64,000 bases of DNA, from assembly GCF_900157375.1 (NCBI RefSeq), contig NZ_LT721901.1, forward strand, positions 1,048,365 to 1,112,364. Direction: 5' to 3'. The notes beneath the pieces are model-generated. The model was not told the origin of the DNA and did no database searches. It saw only the letters and a list, made by a program, of their open reading frames with translations. Numbering within the stretch: position 1 is the first letter of the stretch; each line of letters begins with the position of its first letter. Positions 54,956-64,000 of the stretch are shown here, piece after piece. The stretch comes from Mycobacterium rhizamassiliense. Its GTDB lineage: Bacteria > Actinomycetota > Actinomycetes > Mycobacteriales > Mycobacteriaceae. A program made the position numbers and the translations under genes.

Positions 54956-55861
54956 TCAGGCCCTGACCGCGCTCACCAGGGTGTTGCGCCCGACCATCGG
55001 GCCGGCTTCGGTGTCCGGACCGGGCACCGAACGGCCGACCTCGCGGAGGTACTCGGCCAACGGCGTGCCGACCGCGCTCCAGCCGTGCTTGTTCAGCCAG
55101 TCGGTGGCCGGTGCGTGCTGCTCGTTGTAAACCAGCTGGAAGAACACCCGTCCGTCACCACTGGCGTTGGCGGCTCGCTCTTCCTTGAGCGCAGCCTCGT
55201 ACGCCTCGGCGGTCATCGGCGCGCCGTCCTCAACCGCGACATGGCTGCCCGGACCGGCCAGCGAGTCGATGCCGGTGAACAGCTGCTCCTGGGCGCTGGC
55301 CGGCAGGTAGATCAACAGGCCCTCAGCAATCCAGGCCGACGGCTTGTCCGGGTCAAACCCGTTGTCCTGCAAGGCTTGTTGCCAGTCCTCACGCAGATCG
55401 ATCGCGATCTCGCGACGCTCGGCCTTGGGTTTGGCGCCCTGGCCGGCCAGCACCTCACGCTTGAAGTCGAGCACCTGCGGCTGGTCCAGCTCGAAGATCA
55501 CCGTCCCGGCGGGCCAGTCCAGCCGATAGGCGCGCGAGTCCAAGCCGGCAGCCAGGATGACCACCTGCCGCACCCCCGCGTCGGCGGCCCGGCGGAAGTA
55601 CTCGTCGAAGTACTTGGTGCGCGCGCCCTGGAAGTTGACGAAATGCTGGCCGAAGTCAGCGGTCTTCAACTGATGGTCGGGATCCTTGCCATCCAGAACG
55701 TCGGCGGCCGGTCCGCCAACGGCGCGGCAGAAGGCCTCCGCGTAAGGGTCGACCGCCAGCGGCTCGGGCTTTTGCGCCTCCAGCGCTCGCGCCGTTGCGA
55801 CGAACAGCGCGGTCGAACCGACGCTCGTTGTAATGTCCCAGGTATCGCCTTCACTGCGCAT
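54956..55861 (-). CDS. SAM-dependent methyltransferase, Rv0281 type
   Basis: Leucine-carboxyl-methyltransferase-like enzyme of the large mycobacterial TIGR00027 group, 301 residues. The SAM site is [19 protein letters not shown]; the family motifs [26 protein letters not shown] and [14 protein letters not shown] are intact. Substrate unknown; lipids have been suggested for relatives. In Mtb it directly precedes eccA3; here PPE sequences have come between. ATG start with the conserved [16 protein letters not shown]-terminus. Confidence 0.92.
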   Translation of the reverse strand: MRSEGDTWDITTSVGSTALFVATARALEAQKPEPLAVDPYAEAFCRAVGGPAADVLDGKDPDHQLKTADFGQHFVNFQGARTKYFDEYFRRAADAGVRQVVILAAGLDSRAYRLDWPAGTVIFELDQPQVLDFKREVLAGQGAKPKAERREIAIDLREDWQQALQDNGFDPDKPSAWIAEGLLIYLPASAQEQLFTGIDSLAGPGSHVAVEDGAPMTAEAYEAALKEERAANASGDGRVFFQLVYNEQHAPATDWLNKHGWSAVGTPLAEYLREVGRSVPGPDTEAGPMVGRNTLVSAVRA

Positions 55862-55899
55862 GCCACGAGACTACGCCGCCGCGCTGTGGCGCCTTTCCG

Positions 55900-57153
55900 T
55901 TGGGGCGCAACGGTAGTAGTGATAGCGGACGTGGCAAACTGCCCGTCAAGACGACGTTCGGGAGGTGGATCATCGAGCCATCGCTAGCGGGGTTACTTGA
56001 GCCCCTCACGGTGCAGACATTTCTCGACGAGGTCTGGGGAGTGACGCAATATCACGTCAAGCGTTGCTCTGAAGGCTACTTCGATGGCCTGCTGGCGGGG
56101 GAATCGGCGATCGAAGAACTCCTGGACCGTTATTGCGGCCAGCCATCGGCACTGCGCCTGATACGCAAGAAGGACAAAAGGCGGGGCGACAGCTATCGAC
56201 TAGCTGACGGCAGCCTCGATGTCGTCCGGGTCCGCAACGACTTTGCCGACGGCTACACGATCATCTTTGAGAGCGTCGAGCGCTATGTGCGCACGATTGG
56301 CTTGCTGTCCCAGTCCATCGAGGTCGAGCTGAACTTTCCCGTCCAGGTCAACGCCTACATCACCCCACCCGGATCGCAGGGGCTGGTGCCCCACTACGAC
56401 GAGCACGACGTTTTGATCGTGCAGATCCTGGGATCCAAGACCTGGCATATCTACAACGGTATCGACGTGCCGCCGCGCGAGATGCGGCCCGACAAGGACC
56501 ACGCGATCGCCATCGACGACCTCCCGCTGCCCAGCGACTTACGGCTGGAACCCGGCGACGTGCTGTACCTGCCCCGTGGCCGGGTTCATATGGCGGAAAC
56601 CACTTCAGAACCGTCGATCCACCTGACCGTCGGAATTCACGCGCCGACCCTGCTGATGCTCGCCGTCGGAACGCTGTATACGCAAAGCTTCCAAGACGAT
56701 CGCTGGAACTCCCAGCTGCCGCCACGACATCTCGATGACGCCGGGGCACAAGCAAATCTGAACGCCCTCGTGAGGGACGCCGTCAAAGCCGTCGAAGACC
56801 CGAACGCCATTGCGGGAGGGCTGGACGCGTTGGCGGACGTCTTGGTCCGCCGCGGCCGCTGCCCGCCAATCAGACCGATCTCCAACAGCACGGGAATCGA
56901 CGGAGAAACCGTCGTGCGAAAATTCCAGCCGCTCTATTCGCGCGTCAAGGCTGTTGACACCGGCGTCGCGCTGCAGTTCGCGACGTTGTCGGTCGGCGCC
57001 GGTGCCGACCATGACGCGGCGATGAAGTTCGTCTCGAAAAGCACTGAGCCCTTTCGGGTTAGCGATCTGCCCGGCCTAACCGAGAAGCAGCAGATCGAGC
57101 TGGTCCGGTCGCTGATCGTGAGCGGATTCCTGATCCGGCTGCCCGACGAGTAA
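55900..57153 (+). CDS. JmjC-like cupin (ribosomal-oxygenase family) protein
   Basis: Predicted Fe(II)/2-oxoglutarate hydroxylase, about 417 residues. The core is VQVNAYITPPGSQGLVPHYD, with HYDEHDV giving the H-x-D iron ligands and the later GRVHMAET the second His; PGDVLYLPRG lies between. A C-terminal winged-helix-like region follows (EKQQIELVRSLIVSGFLIRLPDE), as in ribosomal oxygenases of the Cupin_4 type, which hydroxylate proteins. The start is poorly defined: TTG at 55900 is the frame maximum and no good ribosome-binding site or ATG is seen. The stop overlaps the sulfotransferase-like start (TAATG). Confidence 0.75.
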   Translation: MGRNGSSDSGRGKLPVKTTFGRWIIEPSLAGLLEPLTVQTFLDEVWGVTQYHVKRCSEGYFDGLLAGESAIEELLDRYCGQPSALRLIRKKDKRRGDSYRLADGSLDVVRVRNDFADGYTIIFESVERYVRTIGLLSQSIEVELNFPVQVNAYITPPGSQGLVPHYDEHDVLIVQILGSKTWHIYNGIDVPPREMRPDKDHAIAIDDLPLPSDLRLEPGDVLYLPRGRVHMAETTSEPSIHLTVGIHAPTLLMLAVGTLYTQSFQDDRWNSQLPPRHLDDAGAQANLNALVRDAVKAVEDPNAIAGGLDALADVLVRRGRCPPIRPISNSTGIDGETVVRKFQPLYSRVKAVDTGVALQFATLSVGAGADHDAAMKFVSKSTEPFRVSDLPGLTEKQQIELVRSLIVSGFLIRLPDE

Positions 57154-58112
57154 TGGAGCACGCTGACCTCGCGCGCTGGACGCCGGTCCGGCTCGACTTC
57201 TCCGGGGCCGTCCCCACGGTCGAGTGGGCCGATCTGTCGGAGGAGCGGTTCGCCGAGCCTTTCTTCGAACAGACCGTCACCCGCTGGGCCGCGGGTCCGC
57301 GGGCACGGCCGGTCGTCAGGACCGGGCTCGACGCGCTCCGCGCCCTCGATGGTGAGCCGTCGCTCGAGCCGGCGGGCATGATCTTTCACCTCTCACGTTG
57401 CGGATCGACGCTCGTCTCGCGGCTACTCGGCACGCTTCCCGGTGTGGTCGTGGTGGCCGAGCCGGCGCCGCTCAACGCGCTCCTGGGGCTCGGCCCCACT
57501 CGGGTCGACGACGCGAGGCTGGCCGGGCTGGTGCGGCTCGTGGTGCGGGCGCTGGGCCGCTGCCGGCACGGCGACGAACGACAGTTGGTGCTCAAGTGCA
57601 CGAGCTGGAATGTCCGCCGCCGGGCAATCCTGGCCGCCGCCTTTCCCGAGACGCCGTGGGTCTGGGTGCAGCGCGACCCGACGCGCGTCCTGGCCTCGCT
57701 GCTCGCCAAACCGCCTGGCTGGCTTCGCCTTCAGACCGCGCCCCAGCAGGCGGCACAACGTTTCGGCCTCGACCCGGCGGCGGTCGGCGCCATGACGCGT
57801 CCCGAGTTCGCGGCCCGTGTGCTCGGCTCGATGCTAGAGGGGGCCGCGACGGATCCGGCTGGGCGCCTTTGCGTCGACTACGCCGAGCTGCCGGCGGCGG
57901 TGTGGCAGCGGGTGGCACCGCACTTCGGGATTGAGGTCGACGCGGCGGCGATCGATCGCATGGTCGCCGAATCCCGTTTCTACGCAAAGGATCCGACGCC
58001 GAGAGCCTTCACCGGCGACAGCCCCGAGCAGCAGGCGGTGTCCGGTGCTGTCCGCCGGGCCGCCCAGCGCTTCGCCGAGCCGGGCTACCGCGCGCTTTCG
58101 TCGCACCCGTAG
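57153..58112 (+). CDS. Sulfotransferase-like protein
   Basis: A 319-residue P-loop-type sulfotransferase relative. The 5'-phosphosulfate loop is FHLSRCGSTLVSRLLG near residue 78 and the 3'-phosphate-binding segment WVWVQRDPTRVLASLL near 170. LVLKCTSWNVRRR supplies a conserved Lys. Sequence is otherwise divergent, so use of PAPS is not certain. The ATG overlaps the cupin stop, a tight translational coupling; the same pairing of cupin and sulfotransferase-like genes suggests one pathway, perhaps two modifications on one substrate. Confidence 0.75.
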   Translation: MEHADLARWTPVRLDFSGAVPTVEWADLSEERFAEPFFEQTVTRWAAGPRARPVVRTGLDALRALDGEPSLEPAGMIFHLSRCGSTLVSRLLGTLPGVVVVAEPAPLNALLGLGPTRVDDARLAGLVRLVVRALGRCRHGDERQLVLKCTSWNVRRRAILAAAFPETPWVWVQRDPTRVLASLLAKPPGWLRLQTAPQQAAQRFGLDPAAVGAMTRPEFAARVLGSMLEGAATDPAGRLCVDYAELPAAVWQRVAPHFGIEVDAAAIDRMVAESRFYAKDPTPRAFTGDSPEQQAVSGAVRRAAQRFAEPGYRALSSHP

Positions 58113-58336
58113 TTCTGCGGTACCTTTGGTTGCAAACGCGGAGGAAACTCACAGCTCACTCAGAAGCTAGCGGTCGTAGGCTGCGCCCACAGCCCTTGTT
58201 CACGCTGAGTACCGATTGGGCCGATGCCGCCGGGCAATGGCACGGCTCGGCCTAAGCTACTTCTGACAGAAACTGTTCTGCCTGAACGACTTTGACTGAC
58301 GCAGTCGACAGCGTTCAACATGGAGGAGAACGCGAG
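58113..58336 (+). promoter_or_regulatory. Intergenic region upstream of the PPE-LLM-P450 operon
   Basis: No gene is seen in the 224 bp. The right part is relatively AT-rich (gacagaaactgttctgc, an imperfect dyad around CAGAAACTGTTCTG, about 58266-58279). It probably carries the operon promoter. The GGGAAC-type promoter of the other PPE gene is not present. Confidence 0.4.
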
Positions 58337-58357
58337 ATGACACGGATCCTCAGATGA
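58337..58357 (+). CDS. 6-residue leader ORF coupled to the PPE gene
   Basis: Encodes MTRILR. A strong GGAGGA lies nine bases before its ATG, and its TGA overlaps the PPE ATG (ATGA). The PPE ATG itself is about 26 bases from that ribosome-binding site and has none of its own, so ribosomes probably reach it by termination-reinitiation. An alternative is that PPE starts are simply mis-spaced here. Confidence 0.45.
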   Translation: MTRILR

Positions 58358-59985
58358 CCGCGCCGGTCTGGATGGCATTTCCACCGGAGGTGCATTCGGC
58401 GTTGCTGAGCAGCGGCCCGGGGCCGGGCTCGTTGCTGGCCGCTGCGGCCGCATGGGGTTCCCTCGGTAACGAGTATGCCGCCGTGGCTGACGAACTCGGC
58501 GCGACTGTCGGGGCAGTCCAGGCCGGGGTCTGGGAAGGGCCGAGTGCCGAGTCCTATGTGTCCGCTAACGCGCCCTACGTGGCCTGGTTGCGGGAGAACA
58601 GCGTGAACAGCACCGAGCTCGCCGCTCGGCATGTGGCCGCGGCGACGGCCTACACCGCGGCGTTGGCCGTCATGCCGACGTTGGGCGAGCTGGCCGCCAA
58701 CCACGTCACCCACGCGGCGTTACTGGCGACGAATTTCTTTGGCGTGAACACCATCCCGATCGCGGTCTACGAGGCCGACTACGCGCGGATGTGGGTGCAG
58801 GCGGCTACCACGATGACCACCTACCAGGCCGTCGCCACGGCCGCAGTGGCCGCGGCGCCGGAAGCCACGCCCGCACCCCAAATAGAAAAGGCCGACGCGA
58901 CAACCGCTGTGGCCGCCAAGACGACCGGCGCACCACCGCCATTGCCGTCCTGGTTGCAGGAACTCCTCAAGTGGCTGGGCTACACTCCGCCGACGAAAGT
59001 GCCGCTCCCAGTGAATCCGGGTCAGTACCCAACGCTCAGCGGCAGCTTTCTGTCAAATATCTTGAACGATCTCAACATCACCGCCGGCGAGTTCACGATC
59101 CACCCGGGAGAGACACTGGGACAGGAAGTGGGACAACAGCTTTTCTACTTCTGGTACACGACGACCTACCTGCTCCCGGCCGACCTACAGGCCATCGCGC
59201 ACGGGAATCTCTCCCAGATATTTTCCCTCAACACCATCGCGGTCTTGTTTTCGTACGTCATCATGCGAATCGGCAACATACTGGCGGTCGTCAACTATCT
59301 CGCCCTCGAGCCGCAGTACCTCATACCGTTGCTCCCCGTGTTCGCGCCCCTGTCCACGGTGGGCCTCACGGGGTTCGCGGGGCTGGCAGCCCTTGCCCAG
59401 CACGCCGCCGCTCTACCCGCCATCGTTCCGGCGCTGGCGCCGGCCGTGCCGCCGATCGCGCTCGCGCCTGTGTTGAGCGCAGCCCCGAGTCCGGTGTCCA
59501 TGCCGGCCGCCACACCGGCGACCGTGCCGTCTGCGGTTCCCGCTATCACGGCACCGCCAGCTCCGCCGGCCCCCGCGCCGCCGCCGGCGATTTCACCGGG
59601 CGCCGAGGGCTTCGGCTACATGATGGGTAACTTGGCGATGGGGTTGCGGGCCAAGGATCGGGTCAAAACGGATGAGCCGCTTTACCGTAGCGGCAGCAAG
59701 GCGCCCGCGCTCCCCGCCCCGGCCGGCACGCGAGAACCCGCACGGGTGCGTCGCCGCCGCACGAAAGTGAAGGAACTAGGCCGCGGCTATGAGTACATGG
59801 ACCTGGAGCCAGAATTGGTGACGGCTTCGGATCAAGGTGCGGGCGCCCTCGGCTTCCCGGGGACCGCGCACCTCGAACCCGCCGCCACGGCGGCGGGGCT
59901 CACCACGATCAACGGTGACGCGTACGGCGGCGGCCCGACCCTCCCGATGATGCCCCACACCTGGGAAGGGCGAGAAGACGCCTAG
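58354..59985 (+). CDS. PPE family protein (PPW subfamily), first gene of metabolic operon
   Basis: A 543-residue PPE protein. PPE domain: [54 protein letters not shown] hydrophobic middle (LFSYVIMRIGNILAVVNYLAL), Pro/Ala linker and the C-terminal LGFPGT ... LPMMPHTW complete the PPW type. The export signal is probably supplied by an unlinked PE protein, since none is adjacent. The flavin-dependent gene starts 19 nt downstream; a membrane-inserted PPE may transport the substrate or product of the enzymes. Confidence 0.88.
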   Translation: MTAPVWMAFPPEVHSALLSSGPGPGSLLAAAAAWGSLGNEYAAVADELGATVGAVQAGVWEGPSAESYVSANAPYVAWLRENSVNSTELAARHVAAATAYTAALAVMPTLGELAANHVTHAALLATNFFGVNTIPIAVYEADYARMWVQAATTMTTYQAVATAAVAAAPEATPAPQIEKADATTAVAAKTTGAPPPLPSWLQELLKWLGYTPPTKVPLPVNPGQYPTLSGSFLSNILNDLNITAGEFTIHPGETLGQEVGQQLFYFWYTTTYLLPADLQAIAHGNLSQIFSLNTIAVLFSYVIMRIGNILAVVNYLALEPQYLIPLLPVFAPLSTVGLTGFAGLAALAQHAAALPAIVPALAPAVPPIALAPVLSAAPSPVSMPAATPATVPSAVPAITAPPAPPAPAPPPAISPGAEGFGYMMGNLAMGLRAKDRVKTDEPLYRSGSKAPALPAPAGTREPARVRRRRTKVKELGRGYEYMDLEPELVTASDQGAGALGFPGTAHLEPAATAAGLTTINGDAYGGGPTLPMMPHTWEGREDA

Positions 59986-60004
59986 CGATCGCGATTCGCC
60001 CGCA

Positions 60005-61003
60005 ATGCGATTCGGGCTTTCGGGCACCCTCGGCGGGCTGGAGGCCCATGGCGCGGACGCAATCGTCGGACACGCGCGTCGTGTCGAACGGCTCGGTTTC
60101 GAGTCCGTGTGGTTCAACGAAGAACACTTCAACCAGCCGAACGGTTCGCGCGTGCGACCCGTGCTGTCACCCATCGTGCTTGCCGCCGCGGTGGCCGCCG
60201 CGACAACCACACTGCGCCTGGGGTTTTCGGTACTGCTGGTTCCGTTGCATCACCCGCTGCGGCTTGCCGAGGAGATCGCCACACTTGACGTGCTGTCGGC
60301 GGGGCGGGTGAATTTCGGTGTGTCCAGGGCGAACGGCGAGCGCTACCGCATTCCGTTCGGTTACGACGAAGAACGCGACCCCGGGCTGCGGCAATGCCTT
60401 GACCAGATCCTCGCGTATTGGTCGGGGTCAGCGATCGAGGTGGGGGGTGTCTCGTACACGATGTCGCCGATCACGGTGCAACAACCGCACCCGCCCATCT
60501 ACGTTGGCGCATATAGCCGGCAGACCCTGACGTGGGCCGCCGAGCGCGGCTACCCGATCATCGCGCACGGCATTCAGGCGCCAGCGTCGTTGCACCGGAG
60601 CCTGGCCACCTTCGCCGAGCGGGGCGGCGACGTTGGCGCGGTACCGGTCGGGCGATTCTGCTACGTCGCTGAATCCGATCGCCAAGCGCGAGAGGATGTT
60701 TGGTCTGTCGTGTGCCAGCTGGCAGACCGTCTGCGCAGGATCGGCCTGACCCGCAAAGGCGACCTGATCACTACGGAGGAAGACCTCGAGCCCGAGCGGT
60801 TCTACCGCGAGACTGCGATCGTCGGCGGGCCGGACACGGTAGCCTCGCGGATCGCCGAGCTTCGGGATCGCTACGGGCTCGGCCGCATCAACCTGCTTTC
60901 CTCGTTCTTCGGCTATCTGCCCGCGCAGTTACTCGACAGCTCACTCGAATTGTTCGCCGGGGAAGTCATGCCGCGATTCGCCCGGCAGGGCTTGGAGGTG
61001 TGA
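60005..61003 (+). CDS. LLM class flavin-dependent monooxygenase (luciferase-like)
   Basis: Luciferase-fold oxidoreductase of 332 residues that uses FMNH2 or F420. Conserved features: MRFGLSGTLGG, FESVWFNEEHFNQPNG (the E-H in strand 2), TTLRLGFSVLLVPLHHPLRLAEE, and TLDVLSAGRVNFGVSRAN. The two-component type needs a separate reductase, not found here. The substrate is unknown. It lies between PPE (19 nt) and P450 (3 nt) genes in one operon. Confidence 0.88.
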   Translation: MRFGLSGTLGGLEAHGADAIVGHARRVERLGFESVWFNEEHFNQPNGSRVRPVLSPIVLAAAVAAATTTLRLGFSVLLVPLHHPLRLAEEIATLDVLSAGRVNFGVSRANGERYRIPFGYDEERDPGLRQCLDQILAYWSGSAIEVGGVSYTMSPITVQQPHPPIYVGAYSRQTLTWAAERGYPIIAHGIQAPASLHRSLATFAERGGDVGAVPVGRFCYVAESDRQAREDVWSVVCQLADRLRRIGLTRKGDLITTEEDLEPERFYRETAIVGGPDTVASRIAELRDRYGLGRINLLSSFFGYLPAQLLDSSLELFAGEVMPRFARQGLEV

Positions 61004-61006
61004 CAC

Positions 61007-62230
61007 GTGACCGCGACGTTTCGTCACGCAACGGCGGAGACATGGCGGGACCCGTGGCCGATGTACCGCGCGCTGCGCGACCACGACCCGGTCCATCAGG
61101 AGCTGGCGTCCGAGGACACACGCGAAGGGAACTCCGCTCGCCGGTTCGTGCTGTCCCGGCATGCCGACATCTGGTCCGCCGCGGCGGACCACGAGAGGTT
61201 TTCGGCGGGAGTGGACGCCGCGGCGACTTATGGCGAGCTGGAACTTCTCGGGCTGCCGGAGGATTCGTCGCGGGCGATGCGAGATTCCGCGGCGGGGAAC
61301 GAGTTTCGTAAGCTCATCGCTCGCGGCTTCACGCCCCGGCAGGTCGAGACCCTGGAACCCGTAGTCCGCGAGTTTGTGGTGCAACGCATCGAGGGCCTGC
61401 TCGCCGAGGGCGGCGGGGATATCGTCGCGGAACTCTTCACACCGTTGCCCACCATGGTCGTCGCGCACTATCTGGGTGTGCCGGAGGACGACCGGGTTCA
61501 CTTCGACGGGTGGACGCGGGAAATCATCGCCGCCAACCTCGCCGAGGGCGGCCTGGCCGGCCTATCAGACACCGTCGGTCACGCATTCGCGTGGATGATG
61601 GCGTACTTCACGGAGCTGATCAGGCTGCGCCGCCGCGTGCCTGGAGACGACGTCGTCTCGCACCTGGTCGCGGTGGGGATGACCGGCGAGCACGATATCG
61701 CCGGCATGCTGTCGGTACTCGCGTTCGTGTTCGCGATGGTGGCGAGCGGCATCGACACGACGACGGGCATGCTGGGCGGCACGGTCCAGCTGTTACACCA
61801 GCGTCCCGACCAACGCCATCTGTTGGCCGAAAATCCGCAGCTGATACCGGCTTCCATCGACGAGTTCCTCCGACTGACGTCCCCGGTGCAACTCAAGGGC
61901 CGCATCGCGACGCGCGACGTCACGATCCGAGACACCACGATTCCCGAAGGCAGTCAGGTCCTGCTGCTCTACGGCTCGGCCAATCGCGACGAACGCCAAT
62001 ATGGCCCCACCGCCGGCGAGTTGGACGTGGAGCGGCAGCCGGCCAACATCCTGACGTTCAGCCATGGTGCCAACCGTTGCTTGGGCGCGGTCGCCGCCCG
62101 GATGCAATCCCGCGTCGCGCTGTCGGAATTGCTTGCCCACTGCCCAGATTTCGAGGTCGACGAAGCCGGGATCGTCTGGGCCGACAGCAGCCATGTGCGG
62201 CGACCGCTCTCACTCCCGTTCAGGGTCTAA
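61007..62230 (+). CDS. Cytochrome P450
   Basis: Heme monooxygenase of 407 residues. The heme loop [11 protein letters not shown] places the thiolate at C358; ExxR is E286-F-L-R289; the I-helix oxygen-activating motif is ASGIDTT (246-252). No membrane anchor. GTG start with GGAGG nine bases upstream, overlapping the end of the LLM gene. The pairing with a flavin monooxygenase suggests stepwise oxidation of one compound. No ferredoxin gene is present. The stop overlaps the stop of the convergent rpmE2. Confidence 0.93.
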   Translation: MTATFRHATAETWRDPWPMYRALRDHDPVHQELASEDTREGNSARRFVLSRHADIWSAAADHERFSAGVDAAATYGELELLGLPEDSSRAMRDSAAGNEFRKLIARGFTPRQVETLEPVVREFVVQRIEGLLAEGGGDIVAELFTPLPTMVVAHYLGVPEDDRVHFDGWTREIIAANLAEGGLAGLSDTVGHAFAWMMAYFTELIRLRRRVPGDDVVSHLVAVGMTGEHDIAGMLSVLAFVFAMVASGIDTTTGMLGGTVQLLHQRPDQRHLLAENPQLIPASIDEFLRLTSPVQLKGRIATRDVTIRDTTIPEGSQVLLLYGSANRDERQYGPTAGELDVERQPANILTFSHGANRCLGAVAARMQSRVALSELLAHCPDFEVDEAGIVWADSSHVRRPLSLPFRV

Positions 62231-62493
62231 TCGTTCGCGGGCCGACTCCCGTAGCGGCGATGGAACTTCTCCACTTGCCCCGCGGTGTCGACGATCCGGC
62301 GTCCCCCGGTCCAGAACGGGTGCGAATCCGAGGTGACCTCGACGACGACGAGCGGATAGGTCCGCACACCTTCGGGCGTCCACCACTCGATGGAGCGCGA
62401 ACTGGTGATGGTCGACCGGGTCAGAAACGCCGCGCCGGTGGTGGCGTCCTGGAACACGACCGGATGGTAGTCGGGGTGAATGGCGGGCTTCAT
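62227..62493 (-). CDS. rpmE2: Ribosomal protein L31 type B (zinc-independent)
   Basis: An 88-residue L31 of the B type: [20 protein letters not shown] at the N-terminus and [32 protein letters not shown] at the end. The zinc-binding cysteines of ordinary L31 are absent (only Ser and Thr around TRSTITSS). Such copies replace the zinc form when zinc is scarce and are normally under Zur. Its ATG is 2 nt after the PPE stop (TAAGGATG), so it must be expressed from the PPE transcript. Confidence 0.92.
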   Translation of the reverse strand: MKPAIHPDYHPVVFQDATTGAAFLTRSTITSSRSIEWWTPEGVRTYPLVVVEVTSDSHPFWTGGRRIVDTAGQVEKFHRRYGSRPAND

Positions 62494-62495
62494 CC

Positions 62496-64000
62496 TTAGC
62501 CCCCGTCCTGAAGATGTTGGGAGGCAACGTCTTCGGAGTCACCGTCGGGTTTCCAGCTGCCCGGCAACATCGGCATCCGCGGGCCGCCGCCGAATTCGTC
62601 GGATTCCAGTGTGGTCAAGCCGGCGGCCCGGGCGGCCGTCTCCCCACGGACCGCGCCCGCGAACCCGAGTGTCCCGGCGCCCCGGTCGGAAGGCCCGCCA
62701 CCCCAGTCCGGGGCGACGTCAACGTTCATATCCATGTATTCGTCGCCATGGCCGCGCTGCCGCGCGCGCTGGCGTCGCCGCATGCGCGCCGCCTCACCCG
62801 CCGCTGTCACCGCGGCCGCGGCGGCGCTATCCGGTTCCGGCGCTTTCCTTTTCGCGCTTGAGCTGGCGCTGCTGCCCATGCCCGAGCCGAGACCTAGGCC
62901 CGGACCAACGAGGTACGGAGGCGCGAAACCGGGACCGGCCGCAGGCGGCGGTGCCCCTGACGGCGGAGGCGGGCCGGCCACCGTGCTCGTCGTGGGAGCG
63001 GGCGAGGGTGCCGGCGCAGAGGTCGGGGCCGCGGCCGGCGCAGCGATTGGGGTCGATCCGAGCGCCGGCAGCAATCCCGGCAAAGCAGCGGGCGGCGCGA
63101 CCGGTGCGACCATCGGCGACGGAGGGGCTGCGGCCAGCCCGGCCAAACCCGCAAGGCCGCCCACCGCCCCCGCGGGCGCAGCCACCGCGGCGATCTCGGG
63201 CGACAGCAATGCCGGCAGATAGGGAAGCTCTTCGATGATGTGAAGCGGCCAGTCGAACAAGATGAGGCTGCCCAGGTACTGGAACGCGACGAGCGGATTT
63301 TGCCCCAGGTACACAAAGAACTGCTGGAAATCCTCGAACTTTTCGAGGCCGCGGACAACCCAAAATATCAGGGTGGCTGGGTTCGTGTACTGGTCGTAGG
63401 TGAATCCATTGACGGTCCCCGCAGCGGGATTCCAATTGATCCCGAAGTTATGCAGGAAGTTCGCGAGGAGCTGGTCGAAGATGTTGTTGACCGTCGGGTC
63501 ATGGGCCAGCAGATTATTTCCGATACCCAGCTGGTTCAAGATGTCGCGGAGCCACTGCGGGAGCCCCAGCGGATTGTCGCCGGAGATGTCGGTGGGGGGC
63601 TGGTTGGGAGGGGTGGCCTCATCGTCGGCTTTCACGATCATCGGCGCCGCATCGGCCTGCGGCGTTGACGCCACCGCCGCGCTGGACACCGCCTGATAGG
63701 TGCTCATGGTGGTCGCGGCCTGGACCCACATCCGCGCGTAGTCGGCTTCGTTCACCGCAATCGGAATGGTGTTGATGCCAAAGAAATTGGTGGCCAGCAG
63801 GGTGCCGTGCACCACGTGGTTGGCGGCCAGCTCGGGCAGCGTCGGCATGGCGGCCAGCGCGGCGGTGTAGGCCGCGGCCGCCGTCTCTTGCTCGGCGGCC
63901 ATTGCGGCGCTGTCCGCGCTCGCCTTCGTCAACCACGCCAGGTACGGCACATGGGCGGCCACGTACGACTCCGCACTCGGGCCCTCCCACGCCCCGGCCT
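62496..64000 (-). CDS. PPE family protein (PPW subfamily), 5' end beyond the window
   Basis: The visible part (~500 residues) lacks only the first ~50 residues of the PPE domain; [41 protein letters not shown] and the PPW C-terminus LGFAGA ... PMLPGSW are present. LGFAGT is LGFAGA here. Hydrophobic helices, an Asn/Gln-rich part ([20 protein letters not shown]) and a Pro/Ala linker lie between. It is the upstream partner of rpmE2, so its unseen promoter may be a zinc-controlled one. Confidence 0.88.
   Translation of the reverse strand, partial: AGAWEGPSAESYVAAHVPYLAWLTKASADSAAMAAEQETAAAAYTAALAAMPTLPELAANHVVHGTLLATNFFGINTIPIAVNEADYARMWVQAATTMSTYQAVSSAAVASTPQADAAPMIVKADDEATPPNQPPTDISGDNPLGLPQWLRDILNQLGIGNNLLAHDPTVNNIFDQLLANFLHNFGINWNPAAGTVNGFTYDQYTNPATLIFWVVRGLEKFEDFQQFFVYLGQNPLVAFQYLGSLILFDWPLHIIEELPYLPALLSPEIAAVAAPAGAVGGLAGLAGLAAAPPSPMVAPVAPPAALPGLLPALGSTPIAAPAAAPTSAPAPSPAPTTSTVAGPPPPSGAPPPAAGPGFAPPYLVGPGLGLGSGMGSSASSSAKRKAPEPDSAAAAAVTAAGEAARMRRRQRARQRGHGDEYMDMNVDVAPDWGGGPSDRGAGTLGFAGAVRGETAARAAGLTTLESDEFGGGPRMPMLPGSWKPDGDSEDVASQHLQDGG

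Overview
The window comes from a high-GC nontuberculous Mycobacterium, probably a slow grower. The evidence is a complete ESX-3 type VII secretion locus, several PPE proteins of the PPW type (LGFAGT plus a final PxxPxxW), GTG/TTG starts, a mycofactocin-type short-chain dehydrogenase, and gene order that follows Mycobacterium tuberculosis (Mtb) Rv0280-Rv0321 read backwards. Ortholog names below are from memory of Mtb and rest on protein sequence and order; no database search was run.

Layout. 1-3.6 kb: a glycine-rich membrane protein (DUF7159-like), dcd (Rv0321), an exported Rv0320-like protein and tRNA-Gly(CCC). 3.6-5.6 kb: a probable foreign insert beside the tRNA, with an alcohol-dehydrogenase-like remnant and a CoA-transferase. 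5.6-17.7 kb: accessory metabolic and envelope genes (carotenoid hydratase-like protein, SDR, diiron protein with a perfect CRP-type site upstream, L,D-transpeptidase, PAP2/diacylglycerol-kinase fusion, GAP-family membrane protein, GT-C glycosyltransferase). 17.7-22.6 kb: two tandem GH16 glucanases, a MarR/Gly-Phe-repeat regulator pair with two matching operators, a quinone-reductase-like enzyme and a DUF3060 protein. 22.6-29.5 kb: a cyclase-domain/AAA protein, then Rv0313, Rv0312 (Hsp70-like) and Rv0311 orthologs. The Hsp70-like gene has a 59-bp perfect inverted repeat at its 3' end that changes its C-terminus. 29.5-38 kb: TetR regulator, then Rv0310c-Rv0306 (including bluB), an SMP-30-like gene in place of the Mtb PE_PGRS/PPE block, sulfatase, methyltransferase and Rv0293c-like hydrolase.

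38-52.7 kb: ESX-3 on the minus strand, eccA3-eccB3-eccC3-PE5-PPE4-esxG-esxH-espG3-eccD3-mycP3-eccE3. Most core genes are coupled by 4-nt ATGA overlaps. Upstream of eccA3 lie two IdeR-like boxes and a perfect 15-bp Zur-type palindrome, as expected for an iron- and zinc-controlled system. Next to them is a relic of a duplicated PPE gene whose ECF-type promoter (GGGAAC-N17-CGACTA) still points at ESX-3; the intact PPE next door has the same promoter.

53-64 kb: PPE genes and metabolic neighbours. They are a SAM methyltransferase (Rv0281 type), a JmjC-like cupin overlapping a sulfotransferase-like gene, a PPE-LLM flavin monooxygenase-P450 operon started by a 6-codon coupled leader, and a second PPE gene (running off the window) followed after 2 nt by zinc-independent ribosomal protein L31 (rpmE2).

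The most unusual items are the inverted repeat in the Rv0312 ortholog, the 34-bp inverted repeat inside a secreted-protein gene, the inherited ECF promoter in front of ESX-3, the cupin/sulfotransferase pair, the PPE-rpmE2 coupling and the short coupled leader ORFs.
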